From the NCBI RefSeq assembly GCF_963583255.1, contig NC_084815.1, forward strand, positions 126,501 through 190,500: a DNA stretch of 64,000 bases, in the 5' to 3' direction. A program made the position numbers and the translations under genes. Below, piece after piece: positions 48,357 through 62,756 of this stretch. Source of the stretch: Pyrus communis (lineage: Eukaryota; Streptophyta; Magnoliopsida; Rosales; Rosaceae). The first letter of the stretch is position 1. Every line of letters starts with the position of its first letter. A model generated the notes under the pieces. It saw nothing but the letters and a program-made list of their open reading frames with translations, was not told where the DNA came from and did not search any database.

Positions 48357-50487
48357 ATGGAAAGGATGATGTGGGTTTTGGTTGTGGTGGCTGTGTTGTG
48401 TGTTTGCAGTGGTGTGGAAGGTCTTGGTGTGAATTGGGGAACGATGGCAACCCACAAGTTGCCGCCGGAGACGGTGGTTCAGATGCTAAAGGACAATGGG
48501 ATTCAGAAAGTGAAGCTTTTCGATGCAGAGGAGTCGACCATGAGTGCCTTGGCTGGCAGTGGTCTTGAGGTCATGGTTGCCATTCCTAATGATCAGCTTG
48601 CTGTCATGACCAGCTACAAACGTGCCAAAGAATGGGTCCGCCGCAACGTCACCCGCTACAATTTCAACGGAGGAGTTAACATCAAGTATGACTTCAGTTT
48701 GCTATCGATCCCTTTATAGTCCTGATTGATTTCATTGTTATTGCTATTTTGCTATAGAATTTGCTTTTGTGACCAATGCTTACATGATAGGATTGTCCTA
48801 CTCTATTTTTAGATATATTATTTATCACATCACCTAGAACTACTTTGGAATTGCTTGTTGTTGGCTTGAAATTTATGATTATGATTTGTTCATGGGCCCT
48901 TTTGATTTTCTTTTCATAAATTTCTCTGGAAATCCGATCCGGTATCCGGTTAGGTTAGTTGATTCGTCTTTCTGTTTCAGTCCAGTTTGTAGTTTTTCTT
49001 TTTTCTTGTCTGCTGTTATGGAGTACATGCACTTCCTTAAGTATCAGTCTCAGAATGATAGATGAAATTTGTTAGGCATGTATCCCTTCTTGGAGGCAAA
49101 TTCCCCGGAACTACTAACACGGCACAATAATTTAGCAGTAACTTTTTTCAAAGATCTAAGGAGTCAAACATGGAAATTGTTGTTTTGTGTTCTCTTCTTC
49201 TTCTCTGCATTACTATGTCATTAGAGTAAGGAATTATCATACTGATATGCTGTATCTATGTCCTTATTAATGTGTGAGCGGGCTTTATTTCAAGGTTGCG
49301 GCTTTTTTGAAAACAAAGTCCTGCTACAAACTCTTCAGTTTTCTTATCATTTTTGCTATTTTTTCAGATATGTAGCAGTTGGGAATGAGCCTTTCCTCAC
49401 ATCGTACAATGGTTCATTCCTGAATGTTACGTTCCCAGCACTTCAGAACATTCAAAATGCCCTTAACGAAGCCGGAGTTGGAGATTCGGTAAAGGCTACT
49501 GTGCCCTTAAATGCTGATGTCTACAACTCACCAGAAAACAACCCCGTGCCATCTGCAGGAAGGTTCCGGACTGATATTCTTCAACTAATGACCGATATTG
49601 TCCAGTTCCTAGACAAAAATCAAGCGCCTTTCACAATAAACATCTACCCTTTCCTGAGTTTATATGGGAATGACGACTTCCCATTCAACTATGCCTTCTT
49701 TGATGGGGATACCAATCCCATTGTTGATACAGGCACTGGGATTCAGTACACCAATGTTTTCGATGCTAATTTTGATACCTTGGTCTCTTCCCTGAAAGCA
49801 GTGGGATTTGGGAATATGCCCATTGTGGTTGGGGAGGTGGGATGGCCAACAGACGGGGACAAGAATGCCAATGCAGGTAATGCTTTGAGATTTTATAATG
49901 GGCTTCTAACAAGACTTGGAACCAACAGAGGCACCCCACTGCGACCTGGATATATTGAAGTTTACTTGTTTGGACTTATTGATGAGGATGCAAAGAGCAT
50001 TGCTCCAGGAAGTTTTGAGCGTCACTGGGGAATTTTCGGTTATGATGGACAGCCCAAGTTCCCGGTCGATCTTTCTGGTCAGGGTCAGAACAAGTTACTA
50101 GTGCCTGCAAAGAATGTGCAGTATCTTTCAAAAAAATGGTGCATGTTTAACCCGAACGCCAAAGATGTGAGCAAACTGGCAGATAACATAAACTATGCTT
50201 GCACCTTTTCGGATTGCACGGCATTGGAATATGGTTCTTCTTGCAACAATTTGGATGCAAACGGGAATGCTTCGTATGCGTTTAATATGTACTACCAGGT
50301 TCAGAATCAGGATGATCTGTCGTGTAACTTCCAAGGTTTGGCTACGTTGACGACACAGAACATCTCACAAGGGAATTGCAATTTCATAATTCAGATAGCA
50401 ACTTCATCTGCATTTTCTCTAACACCGTCCTCCTCCTTATTGGTAGCATTGCTAGCTATGTTACTGTCCACTTTGCTGTTGCTGTAG
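48357..50487 (+). CDS. GPI-anchored glucan endo-1,3-beta-glucosidase (GH17 + X8)
   Basis: Two exons, 48357-48685 and 49368-50487 (phase 2), give 482 residues. Residues 1 to about 22 form a signal peptide ([19 protein letters not shown]). The GH17 barrel starts [19 protein letters not shown]. It shows the acid/base region YVAVGNEPF and the nucleophile region [14 protein letters not shown], both with Glu present. A C-terminal X8/CBM43 module follows, with the expected cysteines ([65 protein letters not shown]). It ends in a hydrophobic GPI-attachment tail ([19 protein letters not shown]). It should sit on the outer plasma membrane/cell wall, where relatives bind or hydrolyse callose, including at plasmodesmata. 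The single intron lies between GGVNIK and YVAVGNE, the usual position in this clade. The subfamily (endo-1,3-beta-glucosidase 5/6/8-like) is inference. Confidence 0.95.
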
Positions 50488-52330
50488 GATTTTGTAGATG
50501 GCTCAGATGTACTATTTTGTTTTTCTTTTGCCTGGTGCATTCTTCTGTGGCCTTGTGGGATTATTTTGGTTTCACGGATCAATTTAAAAAAAATTGATAT
50601 CTTAAAGCTTCAAATTCCGCCTTGTATTTCCAGACCCATAATAATGCATATTGTTATCGGATTTTCTGTTATCTTCCTTCGTTTTCACAAATACACTTTT
50701 GTTTAGGCCCCTTGTTAAACCAACAAAACAAATACAAGGTTTAGTGACTAGCACCACTTCCATTGCCTTCGCGATTTTCGTCATTCACGACAACGGATTT
50801 CATGTATTTGGGGAGGGAATTCTAGGAGACAGAAGGATTGAGATGTTGACTGATAAACACCTAATTTACAATATTGGGTGTAATCAACAAGTGAAGTGGG
50901 CAATTATTGACAAATTCAGTTATACCAATTTGCCTCTTGAATTTTACGATCACTTCAAACTTGTGTCCTAAATTAATTCGTTGAACATTTTGGGACATGA
51001 ACTATTATAATTAGCCACACTTCATTGTCAAATTTTGCACATTTAGTCCAATTTTATGTTTTATTTTATTTAATTTTTTTTTTTCAGCCAGTTTTATGTT
51101 AATGGTCACTTTTGAGCACGTGATATGTTTTAGGAAGCAATCTTATATTTTTACTACAAAATTGTGTTAAAACTTAGAAACATCAAACTTAGAAGTCTTA
51201 CACTGCATATTCGTGTAGGATTTGATTTTTATGGCTCAAATTGGTATGAAAAAGGTTAATTTGTCCTCTTAAGTGTCAAATGTGTCGAACACTTGACATT
51301 GTTATATAGAAAATTAGATGAAATGCGTAGAAATTAACAAGAAGAGGAAATTTGGCTAATTAAAATAGTTCAAATCTCAAATATTTCAAAATTTCGTTCA
51401 AAACATAAAATTAACAGTTGCAATTAAGGGTAGGCATCATAATTGACCAATCCAAACTGTTTTGGTCGGTTTGGTTTGATTTTGACTAAGAGAAAAATCA
51501 AACAATTTAAAGACCAAATTGAATCCATTTATTTTGATTTTGTTCGGGTTTGATATTTTTGAAACTGGCCAAAACCAAACCGAGTCGACCTTATGTTTTT
51601 TAATTATTAATTTAATTTATTTCACATGTCACCATATTATAGGTTATTCGGTGATTATTATAAGTTGTAATAACAACTAACAATTATGATATTTGTTTGT
51701 GTTTTTTGCTTAGATTGTAGCTAATAAGTTGTTTCAAACATGAGATTTTGTTTAATTGAAACTTAAGTTTCATAAAACTTAATTTTTCAATCGAATTGGA
51801 ATGTGCGAAATGTGTGGATGTTTGTAAAATTAAACTCTTAGAATTTTGGACCTTTTTCATTGATATGTTGGAATAGGCATAAACTGGCCAAATCAAACTG
51901 TGGTTTAAATCACGATACTAATCAAAACCGAACCAGAACAGTGAAATACTAATTGACTGGGTAATATATTGAGTGCCAAACCAAATTAAACCGAACTACA
52001 CCGTTTAGGAGGGCAAGTTAGAAGATTCGGCAATAGATTTGGGGTGAAATTGGAAAGGTGAAAAAGCTAGTCTCTCACCCCGTTGATCACTTTTTGGTCC
52101 CAAACAAATGAACTTCCTCTCTGCTCACCTCTCTCGCTCCACCACCACCTGCGTCGCGCACGGCCCCCGTACCTCCTCAACCAGACTGCACTGACCCCAC
52201 AGCCACCCTGACGGTGAAGAGTCATCGTCCCAGTCCAAATACCAGGGTTCCAGTGTTTTTTATTTACTGTATTACTTGAGTTTTCTCAATCTTGTCCGTC
52301 TTCCTTGATCATTCTACTGCCGCTTCCACA
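50488..52330. other. Intergenic region between GH17 and SWEETIE
   Basis: GH17 3' UTR, then AT-rich sequence. A 106-codon ORF (50651-50971, +) has no recognisable domain. 51440-52010 carries caaaccgaacc/ggtttggttt motifs at both ends that are weakly inverted and may mark an old repeat. 52090-52330 is CT/CC-rich and probably the SWEETIE leader. Confidence 0.45.
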
Positions 52331-55300
52331 ATGGCGAAGAAGTATGTGACAACAGAGAATGCGCCCCTCTCTCAGTTCGGTGTATTGGTAGCGCAATTGG
52401 AGTCCATAGTCGCCTCAGCATCCCATAAACCTCAGGAGCCACTTCTATGTTTCGATCTCCTCTCCGATCTCATATCCGCCATTAACGAAGAGCCCAAGGT
52501 CCCTCTCACTCCATGCTCTTTCCACTTTTACTCAGTTTTTAGTACATTCTATTCTGCATCCGAATTGGGATTTGATTTGGTATATATCTACTAAGTAGAG
52601 CTTCCGTGGTATTTTCCTTCCTTGTTTGCCCATAGTGTTGGCGACTGATGAGTGCGCATCTTGATTTGATTGATCCTGAATTCTTGTAAATAGTTTTCAA
52701 ATTGTAGGGGCTGAGTTGTACATATCACCACTTGGATGGATTAGATCTTCAGTACATTATAGTATTTGTTATGAGTGATGGATGAATTTCTGTACGTGTA
52801 AACTGTTAACGGTCGGTGTTGAATTGATGACTTGCAGGAATCCATTTTGTTGTGGCAAAGAAGATGCGAGGACGCATTATATTCCTTGCTGACTCTTGGT
52901 GCTCGGCGACCTGTCCGCCATCTGGCTTCAGTTGCTATGGCGAGGGTTATATCCAAGGGAGATGGCATTTCTATATACTCTCGAGCGAGCAGTCTCCAAG
53001 GCTTTCTTTCTGATGGAAGGAGGAATGAACCACAAAAAGTTGCTGGTTAGTACAAATGATCGGACCTATTAATGTGTTCCACTTTTATGTGCATTTTGTG
53101 TGAACTGGTAATGTAGCTCTTCGGTATGTAGGTTATATGGTCTAGCTCCTAACCACTGTTTCTATTTGTTTATATATAGTTTAACTCAGTCATTTTCCTG
53201 ATTTAGTGCACTTAACATTTTCCGTTTTCTGTTTTTTGTGTGTGCGCTTTGTTTTAACATTAATAATTATCATTTCAAATACTATGATGTAGGTGCTGCA
53301 CAGTGCTTAGGAGAATTATATAGACATTTTGGGAGGCGAATCACATCGGGTTTACTTGAAACGACTATCATTGCCACGAAACTTTTCAAGTTTAATGAGG
53401 TAGTTTCATCGTATCTGTAATTTTTGCCCTAATATTTTTAGCTTTTTTCCTTTTATTGGTATAAAATTTTCAGTAAACTTTCATTATGAAAGAAGTGGAA
53501 AGGGATGAAGTGTCTTTGTCATTTTCTGCACCGAGTGAACAATGCTGCTTTTGGGAACTCTATGTTCACACTGACATTTTTACTGCTTCAACTAGTAAAG
53601 GATCCTATGGTCATTCCTAAATAGTTGGGAAGTACTAGTCAAGACTCAAAATACTTTGAAATAAAGCATTCTCCCCCAAGTATTCCGTAGGCTTGCCATA
53701 TGATTGAATATTGAATATATTTTATGTTTTCATTTTTGGGTTCTTGATTTTTCTTGTGTGTTGGGCCTCTAAGTTGAACTGCATGTAACTCAGGAATTTG
53801 TGAGACAAGAAGCTTTATATATGCTTCAAAATGCTTTGGAAGGCTCTGGTGGAAACGCAGCAGCTTCAGCATATACAGAGGCATTTCGTCTCATCATGCG
53901 GTTTGCAGTTGGTGATAAATCATTTCTTGTTAGAATTGCTGCTGCAAGATGTCTGAAGGCATTTGCCATTATTGGAGGACCTAGTCTAGGGGTGGGAGAG
54001 CTAGACAGTTCAGCTTCTTATTGTGTCAAGGTAGATGCTTTTCATTGCCAAGTTTTTCTGGTTGGTCTTGTACTTTTTGAGTGTTTCATATTTCAGTCTT
54101 AAACTTACCCATTTGGCCGGTGCTTATAGTAGGCCCTTGAGGATCCTGTTTCTTCTGTCCGTGATGCATTTGCTGAAGCATTGGGTTCGTTGCTTGCTCT
54201 TGGAATGAATCCTCATGCACAGGTTTGCATATGTTTCTGTGATATTTTTCCTTATCTATTCGAAGTTTCATCTAACTAGGTCAACAATCTAACCGTAATA
54301 TGTTATATTGCTCCTAGGTTCAACCAAGGGGGAAAGGACCTTTCCCTCCAGCAAAGAAACTGGAAGGTGGTTTGCATAGACATTTAGCATTGCCTTTCAC
54401 AAAAGGTATTTTTGTAGTTTTCCTGCTAGTGTGGGTGCCCTTACATTAAGACTTTTCCTGCTACTGAATTTGAAAGATGTTCATAATTCATGGGATTAGT
54501 GAAACTAAAATTTTTCCAATGTGTAGTTGGAGCTCGGTCAAAGGATGTGCGAGTTGGCATAACCTTGTCTTGGGTATTCTTTTTACAGGTAGATGCTGAT
54601 ATTGACTTCCTCTCCTTTTTCGTTCCCCTCTCCTTTTGTTGTTCTGGTGAATCCTGAGTTGAATTCCATGGACCAAAACCATCTTGAATGCGGATAATTT
54701 ATTTGACAAGAAAGTGTTATCCATTTAACAATATTTCTGCCGTTAATTTGGTTTCACTGCATTTAATGTCTGTTTTGTATGGTGTTCCCTAAACCAGTCT
54801 GCCCTCTGACAGCCCTAGGTTCGAAAGGAGCATGCAGTTATTTTACATTTTGCCTGAGTAGCAGTGCTTATTTATTATTGGATTGTATATTGCAGGCGAT
54901 TCGTCTAAAATACATGCATCCAGATAGTGAGCTACAAAACTATGCAATTCAGGTTGTGGAAATGCTTTGTTCCGATAATTCTGTTGATGCCCATGCACTG
55001 GTATTCTTCTACAAATTCATGGCCTTCAACTCTTTAATATAATGTATATTCTCTTTTAAGCTCTGTCTTTGTAAAAAGAATTGATAAATTTTAGTTTCTC
55101 AAAAAAAAAAAAAAAAAAAATACAAAAAACAAAGCTTAGAGGCTACATTCTTTGCACGAGTTCAATTACAGGTTGCTTTATGCCACCAGCATGAACAATG
55201 TGATATATTTTCTTTAGCACTTTTGAGAAATAAATACTGGTGCATGTCTAGATATTCTGGAATTTGAAGGATGAAATTATACTCAGATTCCAAGGCTGTG

Positions 55301-58300
55301 ATGCTATTTTTTCTTTAGTTGCTGAATAAGGATGAACTTATCAGTATATGAAGAAGTACAAGTTTGATGCATCATGCATTAAAAAATAAGACGGTTTCTC
55401 CACTATGTACATGACCAAGCTTTTTGTTACCTAAATCTGATGGATCCATAATATGAGTTACTGTAACAACTTCATTGATTGCTAATGTTGTCATGAATCT
55501 TCTTGTTCTTTAATTTAAAGAACTGACCATTATCCCTCATTTGCTTTACTCAAGGCTTGTGTGCTCTATATCCTTCGTGTTGGTGTTACTGATCAAATGG
55601 CAGAGCCTACGCAAAGGAGTTTTTTGGGTTTTCTTGGGAATCAGGTTATCTAAATTATTTCCTGTTTTGTTGTCATGGAGGTGTTCTTTCAATTAAATCT
55701 TCTGATGGTTACATGTTGTTCTGTGCTATCCTTTGGTAATTGAATGTTTTTATGAAACTTGCAGCTTATGTCTCGAGATGCCAGTCCTTCCATGAAAATT
55801 GCCGCTCTACGTACTGCATCATATACCCTGAAAACGCTGGGAGAGGTAAGTGTCTCTTCAATGATATAATAATCAATTCTTATTTTTAACTTTTGTATGG
55901 TTGTAATGTTATTTACATACTGATCTCCTGAGGAATTATTCCATTTAAATATTAATATGGTATGTTCACATTATCAGTTATATCTTGAACATTTTTCTTG
56001 CTGATTGACATCATAGAATGGAAGAACACCGTGATGTTAGTTGTTCCTCTTGTAGTTAATTCGGAAGTTGTGTTTGCTCCATCAATTTGCAGGTTCCACT
56101 TGATTTCAAGGAAGTTCTTGACAACACTGTTGTTGCAGCAGTATCTCATTCGTCACAACTCGTAAGCTCTGATTTCTTTCTTACTTGAAGGCAAAGGTCT
56201 TTACAACAACAACAACCAAGCCTTATCCCACTAAGTGGGGTCAGGTGTTTGATAGATTAAAAATTATTATGCTCCTTTCATCGATATGATATCTCTTAGT
56301 TGAAGTTTAATTGATAATCTTTCGTCAGGTTCGAATTGAGGCTGCTTTGACATTACGTGCCCTGGCTGAGGTTGATCCCACCTGTGTTGGTGGTTTAATT
56401 TCTTATGGAGTGACCATGCTAAATGCTTTGAGAGAAAATGTGGCATATGAGAAGGTGCGATGCGATGTTGACTGTTATGTCTTTTCGACTTCATTTTATT
56501 GATTTCTGGTCAATTTATTTGTCTTATGATAATGTATGTAGCTTGTTTATTCATTTGCAAGTTCTGAAAGTTTTTCTTGGTGGTAGTAGTAGCTATTGTT
56601 GCTTGTTTGTTTTGTTTTGTTTTGTTTTGTTCTGTTCTGTTTTTGTTTGTTCTTTCATCAGCATGCCTATGTCAGTCATAGTGCCTTATCAAACTATTCC
56701 TGTTTATTTTGATGGTAACTGCCTGGAGTTTTTCTCTTCCTGTTTTCTGCTTTCCGGTCGTGGCTTCATATTCTAGCTGTTACATGTTCTTTTTGCCTAT
56801 GCCACAGTATTTCATACCACAGTGTTTCATATTCTAGCTGGTTAGTCAGCTGAGCTGGTGGTACCTCTTTCAGTTGACGCTTCTACATATAGTCTCCCAC
56901 ATAAATCACTTGTTGCCATGTTTTATTGGTCCTTCTCATGAAGCATCCAACTTTTTGCAATTTCTTTTTTGAAGTTTCAATGTTTTCAGAGCACAGTTTA
57001 AAGTTAGCAAACCACTTTTAGGAATCTTGGGCCAGTGGAATAATGACAAACTTTTCATTGTCATATTCTGTGTGTTGATTGTAAGCATTCTTTGGAATGT
57101 GTCCTATAATCCTATTAACTATGGCATCTGTTAAGTAAATTGCTCTTATTTATGTTTCTCAGGGGAGTACTTTGCAATTAGAGCTTGATTCTTTGCATGG
57201 ACAAGCTACTGTCTTGGCAGCTCTGGTGTCCATTTCCCCAAAATTGCCTCTCGGTTTTCCTGCCAGGTAAAGATGTCATCTTATTTTGTGTGTCCACAAG
57301 GAACAAATAAGAATTAGATATCTATAGGAGATACCAGTCATTGGTTCTGTGGCTTAGCTGTAATAGAAGCCTTCTTATTCCCAAGAAACAGAAGTAGATA
57401 CGTTGGCTATTTATCACCTTTTTTCTTAGCATCAATTGTTGGAGCAGTTTCATCCTTTTTGTTTCCTTTATCTTTAATTTGTTTTCTTCATGTCATATAT
57501 ACTGCTGGGGGCCTTTGAATTCCACCGTTTTATATTTGGCGTAGATTTTTATTGTTATGGTCATTGTTACATTCAACCTGTTTTTTTTCCTGTCACTGTG
57601 AACTGTTGGTTTTTTAAAGCTAGTTTTTACGTGTTGCTATTACAGATTGCCCAGGTCAATCCTTGAAGTTACAAAGAAGATGCTGAATGAATCTAGTCGG
57701 AACCCAATGGCAGCTACAATTGAAAAAGAAGCTGGGTGGTTACTTTTGTCATCCCTGTTAGCTTCTATGCCAAAGGAGGTAGAAGATCATCGCTGTATCT
57801 TTTAATTTTCTTCACTAGGCAATATTCAGTTCAGTCCTGGCATCGATTCCATTAGATATCCTAATCTACTTTTACCTTTCAAGTCACAGGTTAAGGAGCT
57901 TGTATTATTGAACTAAAAGATATGCTATATGTACGTTAAGGGGTTTTTCTTCATGCATGCAGGAACTTGAAGACCAGGTTTTTGATATTCTTTCCTTGTG
58001 GGCTTCCCTCTTTACTGGAAATCTAGACGACGAAACTAACCAAACTGGAGATTTGACGAGTAGGATACGGTTAGTATGTATTGTATAATTTCTGTATACT
58101 GGCTTATGTCCTCATATTCCTCAAACTCTCTCAGTTTACTGCACTTTCCTGCTTCTGTCTTTAAACTTTTGAGATTCTCAAGGTATTTAATGCATTAGCC
58201 ATTGCAGTACGATTGAACTATCTGATACACGTTAGGGCTAGGGCGTACATGACTAATTTCTTTTTCAGCGGTAAACAATTTCATCTTGTTGCCTTGTAGA

Positions 58301-61300
58301 ATGTGGTCTGCTGCAGTTGATGCACTTACTGCATTTTTAAGATGCTTTCTTTCTCCTAATGATGGGAATAACGGGATTTTGCTTCAACCTGTACTTGTAT
58401 ACCTGAGTAGGTAAGTTCGTTTTATCTCAATTTTGTTCTCTAATTTGTCCAATTTATGGTTGGTTCTGGTCACTGCATGTCTTGCTGTTACAAGGACAAG
58501 TTTCATATGCTCAGTTTAAACTTTAAATCAGAAGCTGTGTTACTTTTAGATCATGCTCAAAACTATTTTCTGAGATGAGATGGAATGCAGGGCTTTATCG
58601 TATATATCGCTGATAGCGGCCAAGCAACTACCAAATGTGAAGCCTGCTTTGGATATATTTATCATCCGGACATTAATAGCTTACCAGTCTCTTCCTGATC
58701 CAACAGCATATAAGAATGACCACGCCATGGTTCTTCAAATTTGCACAAGCCCATTCATGTAAAGTTAGCTGCCTATTATACTGTCGCATTACCTTGCATT
58801 TGACTTCTTTTTTCTTTCTGTCGTAAATAAAAGGACATTAGCTCAACTGCCAGGACCTATTTAAAAATTTAAATGTTATTTTGTGTCTGACTTGGATTTT
58901 TTTTCCTTGCTGCTGACATAAAAGAGAGGCTTCTGGATGTGAAGAAAGTACATGCTTGAGGTTTCTGTTAGACAAAAGAGATGCATGGTTGGGTCCCTGG
59001 ATTCCTGGAAGGTGTCTACCTTTCCACTGGCTTTGTCTTAAACTACTACTGAACATTGTAATTTAATTTTGTCAGAGCTTCAGAGCTTCAGAGCTTTCAG
59101 TCGTTTTCTTTGCTTCTTTTTCAGTTCAGGTGATATTTGTTTATTGTTAATTGTGTTTACTTAGAGATTGGTTTGAAGATGAACTTCGTGCTTTTCAAGG
59201 TGGCAAAAACGGGCTTATTCCTTGTGTCTGGGAGAATGAAGTTTGTAGCTTTCCTCAGGTACAGTTTTTTAACTGTTGTAAGTCAGATTTGTTTATTTTA
59301 GCTTTGCTATGTTGAAGCTATTGAAGTCAGCTCCTGTACTTAATGTTTATAGAGACATGCTTCTGTCAATACTGATGGTTACTTTTTAAACTTGCTTATG
59401 AAGCCGGAACCAGTAAACAAGACATTGGTGAACCAGATGCTCCTCTGCTTTGGCGTCTTGTTTGCCTCTCAGGTAGGGAAACTTTGTCATATTTGGACTT
59501 CTCTTACAAGTGACTGGTTGGTCGTTGACATCAGTTGGAACTAACATCCCAGGATAGTGGGGGGATGCTGTCACTTCTTGGAATGATTGAGCAGTGCCTG
59601 AAAGCTGGAAAAAAGCAACCATGGCATGCAGCGAGCATAACCAATATATGTGTGGGGTTACTTTCAGGATTTAAGGTGCTGGTTTTACTTTTCTTATCTA
59701 CTATATCTTGTTTTGCGCAGCGAGCATAAGCAATATATGTGTGGTTACTTTCAGGATTTAAGGTGCTGGTTTTACTTTTCTTATCTACTATATCTTGTTT
59801 TGCAATGTCTGGCATTAAAATTAATGTTTAAATGCTTTCCTCAGGCTTTGCTTTCCTTGCGTCCCCAGCCATTATCACTTGAGATACTAAATTCCGCACA
59901 GCCGATATTTCAGGTGCCTAATTTAATAAAGATGGATATGTTATTGGTCAGGAAGTGTGGTACTCACACACCAACTGTACTGACATGTGTTGTCCTAATT
60001 TAACAGAGCATTCTGGCAGAGGGAGACATCTGTCCATCACAACGTAGGGCTTCATCAGAATGTCTTGGTCTTTTAGCTCGTCTTGGAAATGATATCTTTA
60101 CAGCAAGAATGGTCAGTTTTGTTATTTGAATTTCTGTCATGTTGCTGACCGTGCAGCTTTCCTTTTCTCTCTCTCTTCCTCTGCCCACATCTTTCCTTCC
60201 CACTCTGATTCATTGTTTGGGTGTCAAACAGACTAGATCTCTGCTTGGTGACCTAACTGGGGCAACAGATTCAAACTATGCTGGATCAATTGCTTTTGCT
60301 CTTGGCTGCATTCATCGCAGGTGACATTGAAATTCCTTTTAAGTTCGTTTTATGAATATTTACAGGAATATTCTGAGTGGTACTCTTAAATATTAAGTCT
60401 TAATCTTAAGTAGCATATAGAAAAGTCTATTCTATCGCTTTCTTTTGCAACCTCTTTCTATGTAGCAGATACATGCCTGAAGGTAGGTGTCGTTGTATCA
60501 CACTTGCATTGCACCTCCCTTGGTGCTATTAAATTTGAAAGTTTCCTCAGAATGTGAGTCACAACTCATGAGCCATTTGCAGTTGATATATAGTTCATAT
60601 CCGGGGGAGACAATTGTGATAATCACTTGAGTTAGGTCTATATATACTAAAACTATTGTTTGTTTATCACATCACATGCAGATTTTAGGATGAGTTGTTC
60701 ACTCGTGGAGTCCTACTATTACCTGATATCTTTGCCAATCCTTTTTTTTTCTTTTGATTTTTAAATTTTCAATAAGTGATCCTTTTGATGATGAACTAGA
60801 TATCTTAAGTAGAAGTTATACTTTTTCTCACTGTCCTTACATATTATGCCTGCAGTGCAGGAGGCATGGCATTGTCAACTTTAGTGCCTTCAACTGTGAG
60901 CTCAATCTCGTTGCTTTCTAAAAGTTCAATAGCTGGTTTACAGATATGGTCTTTGCATGGGCTTCTGTTGACCATTGAAGCTGCTGGCTTGTCCTTTGTA
61001 TCTCAAGTCCAGGTAACTCATGTTTTTAATGGTTGTATGTGTTAAAGTAATGCTATTTACATTGGCATAAACTGAATACAATTTTGGCAATAGAAGGAAA
61101 GAAATTTGCAACTGTTGTGGTATCTTTTTATGTTAGATTCTGTTCAGTACTCTCTTGAGATGGTAGTATTTTTGTTACTAATTGTTTCGTTAACTTGGAT
61201 AAGTATATTGTTGTTTATTTAGACCTCGAAGTGATTTTACAGAAACTTTTGGCATGCTTTGACCTTTGTATCTCTGAGGCAACATGATACTTCGTATTAA

Positions 61301-62696
61301 AAGTCAGACCCTATGACTGATTAACTGTTTGTAAACTATCAAGGGTATTGATGGTGAATAAATGACATTTGTTTGAATTGCTCTGCTGCCTTGTTTAAAT
61401 GATACATTTGTGAGTAGTATCGATATCTCTTGTATTGTGTACTGAAAAGTGATTGCACTTATATGAAGTAGATTAACTGATAGGGTTTTCTTAATCAGTG
61501 ATAACTGATAGCCTCTAAGTTCTAACTATGTGTATTTTTTGTTAGGTTTTGTTATTAGAGCAGACTGTCATCTTAGATTTGTACCTCTTTTCAGACGAAT
61601 TTTTAGTTTGTACTTGACTCAACATGTTCTCTTGTCACATTTCTTCTCTGTAGGCAACACTTGGTCTTGCTCTGGAAATTCTTTTGTCCGAGGAGAATGG
61701 ATGGGTTGCACTTCAGCAAGGTGTTGGTCGTCTTATAAATGCTATTGTTGCTGTTCTTGGTCCTGAACTTGCCCCTGGCAGTATTTTCTTTTCACGTTGC
61801 CAGGTATTATTTTATTATCATAGTTTTCCACTACCTCTGAGCTTCTGCTGTAATACTAATATGTTTTATCATGTTTGGAATTGGCATATTTCAGAACATA
61901 CTGATTAAGTTTAATTTTATTTTTCTTGGTGAAATTTCAACAGACTTAACTATCATCTCTTTCCATTCATATTATAGTTAATGACTGATGTCCATTTGTT
62001 GATTTTTTTTTCAATTTTTATTTTTGTAGTCTGTTGTTTCAGAGATAAGCTCTGGGCAAGAAACAGCAACGATGCTCGAGTATGTATTCCAATTTGTTCA
62101 AGCCTTATTTAGTTTTCATGTAATATGTTCTCTTCTGCAATTGTTTGTTTTGGTTTTGTGTTAGAGAATAGAAATTGGCTCCATTCAAAAGCTATTATTG
62201 TTGCAGGAGTGTACGCTTTACCCAGCAACTTGTTCTTTTTGCACCACAAGCTGTTTCCGTGCACACCCATGTGCAAACTCTTCTACCTACTTTGTCCTCA
62301 AGACAGGTTTTGTTTCTGTGGCTGGTGAAATTCATATGCTTATATATTTCTGCTTCTTTCCATAATATGAAGATTTACCCTTTTTCCTCTCCTATTTCAA
62401 ACAGCCAGCATTAAGGCATCTAGCTGTTTCCACTCTACGACATCTGATTGAAAAAGATCCAGTATGCCCTCATGTTATTTTCTGTCTTCAAATACAAGTC
62501 TCATCACGATAAATCATATCATTCATTGATTCTCCATTATACAGGTCTCCATTGTTGTTGAGCAAATAGAGGAGAAGTTATTTCACATGCTGGATGAAGA
62601 AACAGATTCTGAGTATTTACTTCCCTTTTAGCCTGGTTTCTTGTAGTGTGTTCTTCCCCCATCCCCCCGTTTTTTGTGACATTCATTTTTAAGTTT

Positions 62697-62756
<60 letters not shown>

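Noticed and set aside
50651..50971. 106-codon ORF after the GH17 gene
   Set aside because: No recognisable domain, starts within the likely 3' UTR region, and composition matches non-coding surroundings.
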